Of a stretch of DNA of 64,000 nt, positions 23,594 through 34,889 are shown one piece after another; the stretch's first letter is position 1, and every line of letters starts with the position of its first letter. The stretch is from positions 62,001 to 126,000 of the forward strand of contig CM035234.1 of NCBI GenBank assembly GCA_020226215.1, written 5' to 3'. The notes below the pieces were generated by a model. The model searched no databases, was not told where the DNA came from, and worked only from the letters and a program-made list of their open reading frames with translations. This DNA comes from Sindora glabra (taxonomy: Eukaryota > Streptophyta > Magnoliopsida > Fabales > Fabaceae). The position numbers and the translations under genes are program-made.

Positions 23594-25081
23594 TGTTGTG
23601 AATTTATTCAAAAAATATTGGATTTTGATACTATTTCTATTTTTAGCTATATCTTAGGTTTTAAATGTCAAATTGAGGCAAATTTTATATTATTGGAAAG
23701 CTTAAAGAAGAAACTACAACTTTTATGTTTTGGTTCAAGCCTAATTCAGGCGTTTTAGAGGTCATAAGTGGCTAAGAAGTTGAAGTTGTGTCTGTATCTC
23801 AATTGAGCCCACTTTTGTATTTAGACTATATCTAGAGCTATAGTAATTTGATTAATTTGAAACTAGCACCTAAATTCTCATAATATATAGGCCTACATGT
23901 TTTATGTTTATGGGTTTTCAAAATTACATTGATTTCATGGTCAAAATCTAGTTGGAAATCAGACTTGTAGGAATTTCACTAATTTATTTGTTAGATTTAA
24001 TTGACTTGTAACAAATAAGTCTAGACTTCTAAAAATTAGGAAGGCCTTATTACTATAATCCTAAGAGTCATACAATCTTATTCCAATGGAGTTCTAGTTT
24101 AATTAGGTCAAATAAATAGAGGAAAGACTCATTACTTGAGATTTTACATACTATTGAGAATTTAACGATCACTATTTTTTCTTTTTTCTTATTTTTAAGC
24201 AGTTGAAGGCTAAAGACTCTTGGTTGATTTAAAGATTGTAAAGTTCTTTTCTTCATGGATTATCGAATCTCAATTAGTAATGTTAATTTTCTCCTATTGA
24301 TTTTTCTCTTTCTCTTATTGTTTATGCTAAATTATTGGAAATACTTGTGTTAAGTGCTAATTTGGTGTAATTGGTATTCAATCTCGTGATTTCTATTCTT
24401 TAGCTATTTTCATATGAAATTATGGTTGGTTAATGTGGTTTTACAAGTTGGGACAAATGGTCAAAGGATTGCTTCAATAGTATCTAATTTAATTTCCTAA
24501 ATCAACTAAATTCTATCTTTAAGTCAATTTTGATCTAGTTTAGAGGTTATAGCAGTTGCATAATTCAACTAAACTTAATTGACTAAACTCTAGATGGTAA
24601 TCTAGGATAGAATTCATGGATTATTATAGGGGTTCCGTGTAATTCAGAGTTGAAAAATTAATTGAAACAATCAAATGTTCTGTGATATAGGATTAGTCCA
24701 CATTAAGAGCTGTCATATCTTAGAATTGACTATTTTATTTTATTAGATTACTTTTTGTCTACTTTTTAATTATTATCTTTGATTTTAGTTATTGACATTG
24801 CTTTAATTTCATATAACCTCCCCAATTCTAGAATTAATGTTTTATATTTTGTTGTTGCATAATTATATACACAACATACAACATATTGCATAATATATTC
24901 TATTTGCATTAGTTTCCTTCATTTTTATTATATCAATAAGTCAACAATTATGTAGGTATTGTTAAGAATTCATTTAGAAATGATAATCTCAAGGGATCGC
25001 TAGGGTATTATTTAATTGTGCCACTTTTCTACATTATTTCTTTAATGGATCAATTTTAACTAATTTTGGTGCATTGCAACA
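23594..25081. mobile_element. Solo LTR-like element, family L1.5 (copy A)
   Basis: A 1488-bp sequence starting TGTTGTGAATTT and ending GCATTGCAACA, i.e. TG..CA with a short inverted end TGTTG/CAACA. TTACAA stands immediately before (23588-23593) and immediately after it (25082-25087), a credible 5-6 base target duplication. A diverged direct copy lies at about 57207-58680 (shared landmarks: TTAGCTATATCTTA versus TTAGTTATATCTTA, and CTAGACTTCTAAAA). It has no coding frame, PBS or polypurine tract, so it is best read as a solo LTR. It interrupts the pararetrovirus-like copy between the movement-protein and zinc-knuckle parts. Confidence 0.65.
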
Positions 25082-25108
25082 TTACAATTACTTTCATAAT
25101 TAATAAAA

Positions 25109-27217
25109 GGGAAAAATACAAATTACCCTCATCAACTATGAAGTGATTAGATTTTACCCCCATAAACTATAGAAATAGGCAAATTATCTCCTAAAATTAT
25201 GCAAAACTTGAATTTTACAACCATCAATAGTAATTTAATGAAAAATGTTAGGAAAAATTATAAATTAACCTTATCAATTACAAGATAATTACATTTTATT
25301 CTTACTAACTTTTAAAATTTACAAATTAATTCATTAAATATATGAAACCTGTAATTAACACTCATTATCTACTTAATTAATCTTTTTTTAATTAAATTAC
25401 ATGAATTTTAAAAAAGCTTTTAAGCTTGAATCATAATATCATTATATGTTAGATTATTATATTATTTTTTATGCATAATTATTATGTTATATAATTAATA
25501 AAACTTAAATTAAATATATAAAATTTTAATTAAAAACTTAAAAACAAGATATATAATCATGTGTAAAAAATGATATAATAAATTAATACATAATAATAAT
25601 TTAATTTTTATTATTAGTATTACTTAACATTAGTAGTTATTATTCATTTTTTTCATTGAATTAGTAATTTATTCTATGTAATATGGGCAAAAAATATTAA
25701 GCAAAAAAGTGAAGTAAACACAAATGTTATATTATACAAATAATACTAAAAACTTAACATTTTTATTTCATATAATTATATTCAATTTAATTTTAACATT
25801 ACAATAATTATATCAGTAATGAAGAATAATTTTTACTTTATTGTCTAAGATTTTTTTTTATAATTTACGTTATTTAAAATTTAAAAATTATATAATATAT
25901 GAGTTATCTTTATTTTATTTTTTTAAAATTTATAATTTGTTGTGATATTTATATTTAGATTAATACATCTAATTACATTAGTTAGTAAATTTACTTTATT
26001 TACATTTTTATTTAAAAAATATAAAAACCTTTTCTAAAAATTAAAATAAACATTCATTGGAGTTAATTTTCTATCACAAAAAGAAGCCTAATCAGTATAA
26101 ATTTTTAGGAAAGGTTGAACAGAATTTAGATTACCATATTTTATATAAGATTACACATTTATTTGAAGAAAAATTAGATGTCTCCTCAATCTTTACACCA
26201 CATTAGCTTACAGTTAAATTTTATCTAGCCGTTATTTACCACCAAAATATGCACTTCCCTCCTCAATAAATTTACTATTCTAAGCCTCCCTCTTCCCTTC
26301 TAAAGTTTTATTAAAAAAAAAAATACAAATAAAGTATATTTATTAATTAATATAATCTCTTTCTAAAAATAAATGTATTAATCAAAATATTAGTATTACA
26401 GTTAATTATAAATTTTAAAGGAATAAAATAAAGATAATTCATACTATATAATTATTAAATTTAAAAAAAATAAATTATATAAAGAATCTAAAGGAACAAA
26501 GTAGAAATTATTGTTCATTACCCTATGATTGTTGTGGTCTTAAAATTAAATTGAATATGATTATATGAAATGAAAATATTAAATTTTTATTATTTTTTAT
26601 GTAACATAATTTTTGTATTTAATTGACTTCTTTACTTAACATTTTTTGCCTATATTTCATGAAATAAGTAACTAATTCAATAAAAAAATTGAATAATGAT
26701 GACTAATATTGAATAGCACTAATAAATATGAATTATAATATTATTATATATTAATTTATTATGTCATTTTTTATACATAATTTCATAACTTATTTTTAAG
26801 TTTTTAATTAAAATTTTATATATTTAATATAATTTTTATTAATTATATAACATAGTATGCATAAAAAATAATGTGATAATTTAACATATAATAATATTAT
26901 GATTCAAACTTAATTTTTTTTAAATTCATATAATTTAATAAAAAAATTAATTAAGTAAATAATGAGTGTTAATCACAAGTTTTATATAATTAAAAGATTA
27001 ATTTATGAATTTTAAAAATTTATAAGAGTAAAATATAACTATCTCATAATTGATAGAGTTAATTTGTAGTTTTTTCTAATATTTTTCATTAAATTATTAA
27101 TGATGGCGATAGAATCCAAGTATTGCATAGTTTCAGTAAGAATTTACCTATTTTCATTATTTATGGGGATAAAATCTAATCACCCCATAGTTAGTAGGGG
27201 TAATTTACATTTTTCCC
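25109..27217. mobile_element. 2.1-kb foldback Mutator-like (MULE) element with ~0.9-kb inverted arms
   Basis: The left end reads GGGAAAAATACAAATTACCC, and the right end is its inverse, GGGTAATTTACATTTTTCCC. The inverted similarity extends far inward: the left arm to about 26005 and the right arm from about 26325, roughly 0.9 kb each, leaving a core of about 300 bases. TTAATAAAA (25100-25108) and TTAACAAAA (27218-27226) flank it, a 9-base duplication with one change, which is the size made by Mutator-like transposases. No transposase or other coding frame is present, so it is non-autonomous. Its transcript could fold into a very long double-stranded RNA. Confidence 0.8.
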
Positions 27218-27226
27218 TTAACAAAA

Positions 27227-28560
27227 TAATCAAACTTTCCACAACGTTCTTTGAGAAGTCCTATTGATATGTCTCTAGCTTCATATATTTTTCTTAGCTT
27301 TTGCTAGCTCTTTTTCTTCTTGTTTCTTCTAGTGCTTGTCCTATCATCATCATCATCACTCCATTTTAAACAAGAGTCACATATACAAGATGATGGGCTA
27401 TACCAATTATGACTACTTTCAATAGTAACTTTATATATTAGCTAACTTGAAAAGTTGAATCCCCAAATAGGAACTTTTATATCTTCCTTTGTGAAAGCCA
27501 TTATCCCTAGGACCTGTTCTGTGATTGATGAAGAGTGAAAATGGGGCTAGCTATGCGAAGAAAATTTCTACAAAGCCATCATCCTTGGTTTTAAAAGAAG
27601 GTTATGTAATTTGGACTAGTTGTTTTGAAGCTTAGGTTCTTTTATAATGAGTCACCCACTTATGAGATAAGAGCTTGACTAGTTCTTCTTTAGATAACTA
27701 TTTTTGGATTAAATAACAAGTGGGATCTTAGTTTAAATCTATTGAGATTAAGAGGGATTCCTCTTTATTTACTAGATAGGCTAGATTAATGGAAAACTTT
27801 TAAAAGTAATAAGCAAACTGGATATGAAAGGTCGCAATAATGACATCATTTGCCATTAGATATTTAATAATTTGGACTTGCACATTTAAAGCCGTTGGGA
27901 GAATGGGATCCTTTAAAGGCATGTTCAAGTTAGGTAATATGGTAACAAAGATAATTCTAGCATTTAAGGTAGATTAGATGGTAGCTAAGCATGTTTGCTG
28001 ATATCGATCATATTTGGTGTCTAGAATAGCCATTCTAAATACAATTAGAATATTTTTCTTCTATGGAAAGTGAGTGCAACTTATACTACTCTAAAATGGA
28101 AGTAAGTGAAACTTTCTTATCTCCACCTAGAAATAAGATCTTTAAGGAATAAGATGGTGAACATTTGTTCCTCGTTGGTTGCTTGGACCAGATGTTAGTT
28201 CAAAAAAAGATGCTTGGACATATTCTTTGTCTTTATGAACCTTAGACTTAATCAAAGGAGTAATAATCATTTTAGTCCAAATCTATCATAAACTATATGG
28301 ATTTATGAAGGAATTTTGGGAGATAAGGATTTTATTATCGTTAGATACATAAAAGGCTTTATAAAGAGAGTTTGGTTTTTGTGCGCTAGAATTTTTTAAG
28401 AGAAGGGAAAGAAAGAAGAGTTTCAAAAAGAAGAAAATTAATTAAAAGAAGTTACAACGCTAGTGCTAACTATAGAAGAAAACATTTTAATGCTTCTATA
28501 AATAGATAAACTTTAAATGAATCCTAGCTAATAACCAGGATTATAAACACACTCACCCAG
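27227..28560 (-). pseudogene. Pararetrovirus movement-protein-like pseudogene, copy 1, with upstream region
   Basis: On the - strand from about 28040 a frame reads MAILDTKYDRYQQ, and after one stop continues with VTILPNLNMPLKDPILPTAL and VQIIKYLMANDVIIATF. This resembles the central part of 30K-type movement proteins of plant pararetroviruses; the match is from memory of the family and not from a search. Downstream, near 27350, an acidic run (SDDDDDD) precedes a Lys/Arg-rich stretch. It is truncated by the foldback element at 27217. Stops at several positions make it inactive. Sequence 28060-28560, upstream in this orientation, gives no identifiable domain. Confidence 0.5.
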
Positions 28561-28839
28561 AACTTCACCATTGACTCAAGGCACTTGGCCTATAGATTCC
28601 CAAAGTATTTTGGTTTTCCAGGATAAAATTATACAGGGTATCAATTATTCTACTATGGAAGATTCATTTTAGCAATAACCACAAAGCACACTAAGCTAGA
28701 TGCAGAAGCAAATTTTATCTTTTAATGAAAGCACTAAATAAAAGGAAATAAAGATATAAAGCAGCAATTAAAGGGTAATTCATTCAAAAGAAGATAGGGA
28801 AATAGAGCATTGAACTTAAAAAGGATTACTACTTGTATC
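28561..28839. other. Spacer between the two inverted movement-protein-like copies
   Basis: About 280 bases without a recognisable frame. It separates the - strand copy on the left from the + strand copy on the right and does not itself show inverted symmetry. Confidence 0.4.
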
Positions 28840-29510
28840 TAGAACGGCTACTTTAGACACTAGATATGACTAATACCAGCAAGCATGCTTAGCTACCATC
28901 TAATCTACCTTAAATGCTTGAACTGTCTTTGTTACCATATTTCTCAACTTCAACATGCCTTTAAAGGATCCCATTTTCCTAACAACTTTAAAGGGCTTAC
29001 TCTTCTAATAGCTTTAAAGGTATAAGTCCAAATTATTGCATGTCTAATGGCAAATGATGCTATCATTGTCACCCTTCATACCCAATTTGTTTATTGCCTT
29101 CAAATGCATTCCTTTAATCTAGCTTATCCAGTAGATAAAGAGTACTCCCTCCTAAACTTAATAGAACCAAACCAAGATCCTACCTATTATTTTATCCCAA
29201 AATAATTATCTAAAGAAAAGTTAGTTAAACTTCGATAAGTGGGTGACTCATTATGAAAGAACCCAAGCTTCAAAATAACCAACCTAGATGGCACAACCTT
29301 CTTTCAAAACCAAAGAAAATGGCTTTGTAGAAATTTCCTTCCTAAAGCAAGGCCTATTTCACTCCCAATCAATCACAAAGGAAGATATTAAAGTTCCTAT
29401 TTAGGGATTCAACCATTTAGGTTAGCCAATATATAAAGCTACTGTTAAAGGTGGCCATAAATGGATGTGACTCTTGTTTAAAGTGGAGTGATGATGAACA
29501 TGATAAACCA
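28840..29510 (+). pseudogene. Pararetrovirus movement-protein-like pseudogene, copy 2 (inverted)
   Basis: This segment is the reverse-complement homologue of 27350-28050 over some 650 bases. Shared landmarks are GCTTAGCTACCATCTAATCT, ACATGCCTTTAAAGGATCCC, AGTGGGTGACTCATTAT and GTGACTCTTGTTTAAA. The + frame starts with the same YQQ/CLAT block and carries the same stop after LATI, showing that the stop predates the duplication or was present in a common source. It contains further frame breaks. It marks a second, inverted pararetrovirus-derived copy that is cut off at about 29510. Confidence 0.55.
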
Positions 29511-31357
29511 AGCACTGGGAGACATTACAACAATTTTCATCTATGGCAATACTAAAGTTAACAATGGTTAAAAATTGTTGCCTAAAATCTAAATAGGTAA
29601 CATTTCTTGAATTTTATCTTTTGTTTTTGACAAAAAAAACTATCGCCTAATAAAGAATAGGCAAAAGTTAAATAGTTGTTACTAGATAAAATCATTATCT
29701 ATTATAAAATAAAATAAATGATATTAAATTAGTGTTGTCAAATTATGATTTATAAGTAACATTAAAATTATTATTTATTATTGAATAAGCAACATTTATT
29801 TTATGTTACTTATTTAAATTATTTTAAATACTAAAGATTATATCAAATGATATATTTATTTTTATTTTTAAAATATTAAATTATATTTTTATTTTTTAAA
29901 TTATATGTTCAAATTTAATTTTTAATTATAGTTTTCTAAAATTTTACTTTAAAAATATTGTTATACTTTAATAAAACATTATTTTCATAATTTTTTAATT
30001 TTAATTTTAAATTATACTTCAATTAAAATTTATAATTTTTTATTTTTTATAATCTATATTGATCCAATTTTAATTTTAGTACAACGTGACTATTTTTAAA
30101 AGAAATTTGGCTTTTAACACTAACTTTGAAAACTTCTCTTTTCAATATAGTGGAACTTGTCTTCACACCTCTTTTCGCCTTTAAGCTTCACTATTTCACT
30201 CTATCAACTGAGCTACACATTGCTTTACCACTTTATTTCATCTTTATTGGCCAATCTTCTTCATCATTGTTTAGGGCGCAAAAGTTCACACCACAATAAT
30301 AATTTCTCTTTGTTTTTCTAAGATTTTTCCTTATTTATTTCATAATGCTAAATCTTTCATTAATTTATTTTATTGCTTTATTCAATTTTATTCATGCCTA
30401 CTTTATTTCTATTGCTTTATTTTATTTTAATTGCTTTGTACTATGCTTTGTTCTTATTTTTTCTCATCTATTATAAAAGTGGGGGATAAGGCTTTTGCAT
30501 TCTTATCTTAGAAAGGTTAAGGAAATTTTACTGTACCTTAAATCTAGCAATATGAGTTTAGCAGCTCAAATTGAGTTATTGTTTAATTAGGCATACTTGG
30601 AGCTTGATTAGGGCATCATTGCTAATGCAAGTGGTGTTAACTATTGCTAGCTACTTCAACAACTAACGCTAGCTTATAAAGGAAAAGTAACTTCGAGCTT
30701 GCTATTGCAATGGTTCTAGCAACCTTGAGTGTTAATTTATGTCTATTTCTTTTCTGAAAATTTAAATACTCAGATAATGTATTGTTATGGTGGAAACTTT
30801 ATGCTTATAACATTATTACTGTTACAAGTCATAAATATATAGAATTATAGGATAATAAAATTATACTTGGTTATATCCATTTTCTTTCTTAGCTTTACAA
30901 CTGAAATATATTTAATGGTTATTGTTTACAAGTAACTTAGTTTCTTTTTTGTTGGGAATCAATTTGGTCTAATTAGAAACATTGCAAATATGAAAGTTTT
31001 GTTTGTATGAGGGTTACTTTTCTTAGTAAGTTTAATCTCTGCTACTTAATATTCCATCCATATCAATTATCTTTGCATTTTTAACATTTTTAAGATATTG
31101 TAGTCTAGAGTTCATTTAATATTCATGATTTATGTTTGGTAATGTTCTTTCACTTATTTAACTTATTTATATCATCTCATTCATCTATACATATTACTGA
31201 CAATAAATTGATTAAAATGATGAACCATCATTGCAATTGTTGTTTAAGTAATTACAGCCTTTATATCACACTAACTATATATATTGGACCTAGAAGAGTG
31301 CCTCTATAAATGAAAGGTAAATTTGCACTCATAAAAAACCCTTTTAAACTAACTAAC
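29511..31357. other. AT-rich spacer, possible transposon end at 29523
   Basis: At 29523 the sequence CATTACAACAATTTTCA resembles the CACTACAA-type ends of CACTA transposons, with imperfect subterminal repeats after it (GTTAACAATGG, AAAAATTGTTGCC). No matching opposite end was found. A tRNA A-box-like stretch lies on the - strand at 30198-30215. Otherwise no gene is seen. Confidence 0.35.
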
Positions 31358-31990
31358 ATGGGTAGCTTCAGTTAGAAATTTTCCTTTGCCTTATTATTGT
31401 TGCTCTCTATAATGCCATTCAATAGAAGCATTTATAGTAGAAGCAGTAACATTCATTGCCACCAAAATGATTGAAGATTGCTAAAAATCTTTAGAAAAGG
31501 TTTTGATAATTCTTACAACTTACTATCATCATGGTTTGCTGAAGAGGTTTTGCTACGTTTAACATGGGGTTCAAAATTTTCTTGGATGCTTGAAAGGTGA
31601 AATTAATCTATCTTTACTTGAATTTTTGAACTACTTGGACTTTAATTCTAATAGCTTTAATGCTATAAAATATCCATCTATCCATAGCTTGATATATCAC
31701 AACCAATCATTTGTCATTCATCTCTTCTTCAAGCAAATTTCTCCCCTAGCCTTCATTACCTTAACTTTTCCAATAACTATAGTCTTCACATGGATAATCT
31801 TCATTGGCTTTCTCTTGTTCCTTCTTTAAGATATCTTAACCTTACTAGCATTGATCTTCATAACCAAACAATTAGCTTCAGTCTAGCCTCAAAGCTTGTG
31901 AATAAAACCTGTAACTTAGAAGGTTTGTATTATGGTATTGTTTCTAGCTGTGAAATTAGTATCAGTACTATGTTAATTTTACTGGGTGCA
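31358..31990 (+). pseudogene. LRR receptor-like protein (RLP) fragment
   Basis: Remnant of the N-terminus of a plant cell-surface leucine-rich-repeat receptor-like protein of the Cf/EIX type. ATG at 31358 opens MGSFS, and after one stop KFSFALLLLLSIMPF follows, an evident signal peptide. Then come a Cys/His-containing start of the LRRNT region (NIHCHQND), a stop, and near 31585 LKGEINLSLLEFLNYLDF, then a frame change to MDNLHWLSLVPSLRYLNLTS (31790), both standard RLP blocks. Repeats fade out by about 31990. There is no transmembrane segment or full LRR array, so it is a truncated pseudogene. Confidence 0.65.
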
Positions 31991-32913
31991 ATAAATGCAT
32001 AGACGGTATTTTTATTACTTTATACACTTTAGACTAAGAATAATGGCCTATAGATTGAATGGATGGCTATCTTAAAGTGCTTTATGCATTGCACTTCTAC
32101 TTGGGCTTCCATTTTTCTAAATCAATGCCACTTAAATTCAAGGATACAAGTAATTCAATCATGTTTTCTTTAAACCAATAGAAATTTTTGAATGAAAATA
32201 GGAGTTAATAAAATCTTAGCTATTTTATTTTATATTTTTATAACATTAAAAATGTATATAATTCAAGTTAGGAATCTCTAGCTTAGAGGATATATAATTG
32301 AGATTAGCAAACAATTTATAATTTGATAGTTATATTAGGATCAAAATATTATTAGTTAAACCTTCATTACATCCTATACTATTGATGTTGTTTGGAATAG
32401 TTAACCTTTTGTGTAGGATTCCAAGAGTAAATGGCCAATAGATATAATTAGTTAGTTATATTTTCTTAGAACTCTTATACTATGTATGTCTATTATTGTT
32501 ATTATTGTCTAATAAAGCTAATTTAAACATTCAATATAATGCCCTATAACATATCTAAGAAATGTTGGTTTCATGAATTGTTAATTGATGGCTTGATGGT
32601 AATCAAGGTTCATCTTTAAGTTCTTTAAGAAATTATACTTTGAAATTAAAGTATTTTTTATTGATGTAAACTAATGGATTTCGTGTAGATTTCCTATGAT
32701 TTTCACTTAGATGGAACATTTTTTAGGGCTCATTTCCCAATTGTAAATGGGATTTTAAGTATCCAATTGTAAATGATAAGATCCATGGGTTTAAACCTTA
32801 AACATAATAAGAATGATATAAATGAAGCTTTGAATAAAAGTAAGTTTTGTATGTTTCATGAATCCTTCCCATCGTGCTATTTCTTGTAGTATTCTATTTT
32901 GTTGATTCTAAAC
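31991..32913. other. AT-rich spacer
   Basis: Decayed sequence after the RLP fragment and before the CACTA element. A reversed copy of the CACTA terminal motif, TTTCTTGTAGT, occurs near 32880, 37 bases outside the element. No gene is seen. Confidence 0.4.
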
Positions 32914-32929
32914 ATCCACTACAAGAAAA

Positions 32930-34889
32930 CAAGCATTTAGCAAAGGTTTTATTGACATTTAGTGGTGGTTATAACTGCCGTTATAACACTTACTGGAAAT
33001 TGCCTTTAGTGTTATTATATCAGGCGATGTTAGGTACTTAGCAGTGCTTATATGTAATTATCGGAATACTCACCATGAATTTAATGGTAGTTCATTTAAC
33101 AGTTTCAATCATCTTCAATTGCAAAATGGGTGAGTTTTAAATCTTGCATTTAACGGTGGTTTAAAACCTTGTTGATGCTATCAAATAATCGCCACCAACC
33201 GCTAGTCTCATAAGCCTCTTTAAATTGCACTTGGTTGAGGTTAACGACATTTTTAACTACCATAAAGTAAAGTTTTTAAAAAAAAAATTGATTTCGGCAC
33301 ATATTTATTACATTGGCATAATAAAATCAAATTGAACAATATTGAATGAAATATTTATGGTGTATTTATTCAATCTAAAATTAGAACAAAATATAAAAAT
33401 TTATAAGGTTGTATATTGTCTAATTTTGATCATATATAAACATTTACAACAATATATAAAAATATATATTCAGTTTAAAGTTGGAACAAAATGTGATAAT
33501 ATAGTTAGTAGAATAAATTTCAATGAATAACAATCACAATTTCATTCAAAAAACTTAAACAAGTATTGTCAATAACTAAGAACCCAAATAGCTAGGTATT
33601 AATTAACTTGTTTTATTTGAAGAATTGTTAATAACATAAACACTTAACTATAAATTTTAATTTTAATTTGTTCCATTCCCACTACCATTTCCACTTTAAG
33701 AATCATGACTACTGAGAGATCTTCCTTCTTAACATATAGAGCTTTGTCTACTTCCAGCATCAACAAACTATAAATTCAAATATATGATTAGAATTAGAAT
33801 TAGATATCGAAACTAAATAAAGGAAATGGTGTAACACAATTCCTATTTAAAGAGGATGTAACTTATATATAGAATATAGCATAATTGTAATTACTTGATA
33901 AAATCAAAGGAAAATAACAAATCTAGATTTGGTCAAAACACAAGTAAAGTCTAGTCCTAGAATTAAGATATGCTAAGAAGAATAATCCAACATGTTTGCA
34001 TATTATAGCCATGGAAAGTAAAACTAATCATAACAAAATAATTTAGAAAAAGTAAGAAGAATTGCAATAGAAACAAACCTCCCATAATAAAAACTTCAAA
34101 TTGAAATAGAAAGATTAACTAATAAACCCATTCACTGAATGATACTAAAACTATCAAGGAAAAAATTACACATCTCAGTTTAGAGATCTAACATATATTT
34201 ATGTACTACATATTGAGTCATCTCCATCAAAAGATGCCTACCTTCAAATCAAATAATTATATAGGAACCTATTTTAGACATGCATATAGTAGATTGAAAT
34301 TAGCCAAGGTAAATAAGCATAAATAAGTAATGGTCAACCAATCCAATGATACTAAAACTTTTAAGGAAAAAATTTCCACTTCTTAATTTAGAGATCCAAT
34401 ATATATTTATGTACTACTAAGTCATGTCCGTCAAATCAACACTTAACCTAATAGCTATAAGTAGCATAATGGTGCACAAAAGGAATCATAGAAAAAATCC
34501 AATGAGTGAAAGAGTTTGTACTTTTGAATACTTAAGTATTAAATTAGTGAGTCTGAGGGGAACTTTGTCTAACATTTCCTAGAATGCATCTACTATTACA
34601 TCCTTCATAGCTAATCTCTTATCACATTTAGCAATTAGTGCACCCTCCAAATAAATTTAGATTATTATAAAATTAACTACAAATTATAAAATAAGGTCTA
34701 ATAAGTGAATTTATACAAATGTAACACCTAAAAGATATAAAATAGGGAAAATAAAATAGTAAATAAAGAATAGTGTTAAAATACCTAAAACATGAAGGAT
34801 AATAAGAAATATTAAAAATGGTCAACCAAGAAATAAATTTATGCATGAAGAAAATGCAGACTTAAATCTTAAATAGTCAAATATCCATG
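32930..34889. other. CACTA left subterminal region
   Basis: AT-rich non-coding sequence between the left CACTA end and the 3' end of its TNP2 gene. The outer 300 bases contain several short related motifs such as AGTGGTGG, TAACTGCCGTTATAAC and AATCGCCACC, of the kind that bind CACTA-encoded proteins. No coding frame is seen. Confidence 0.45.

Larger units (their letters stand above)
17400..28560 (-). mobile_element. Degenerate endogenous pararetrovirus-like (Caulimoviridae-like) copy, interrupted by nested insertions
   Basis: Reading the - strand from right to left gives, in order: a movement-protein-like segment (about 28050-27350), a zinc-knuckle region (about 21960-21915), reverse transcriptase (about 21030-20500), RNase H (resuming at about 18440-18280 beyond an insertion) and a further C-terminal region to about 17460. 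No integrase-like region follows RNase H and no flanking LTRs of its own are seen. That order fits plant pararetroviruses better than Ty3/gypsy elements; the family call is inference from domain order. Stops and frame breaks are frequent and catalytic residues are lost, so it is a fossil. Three later elements split it: a solo LTR (18454-20117), a second solo LTR (23594-25081) and a Mutator-type foldback (25109-27217). Confidence 0.6.

Noticed and set aside
27343..27357. Short run of ATC repeats as a possible microsatellite
   Set aside because: It encodes the acidic run of the movement-protein-like copy on the other strand and is only about five units long.
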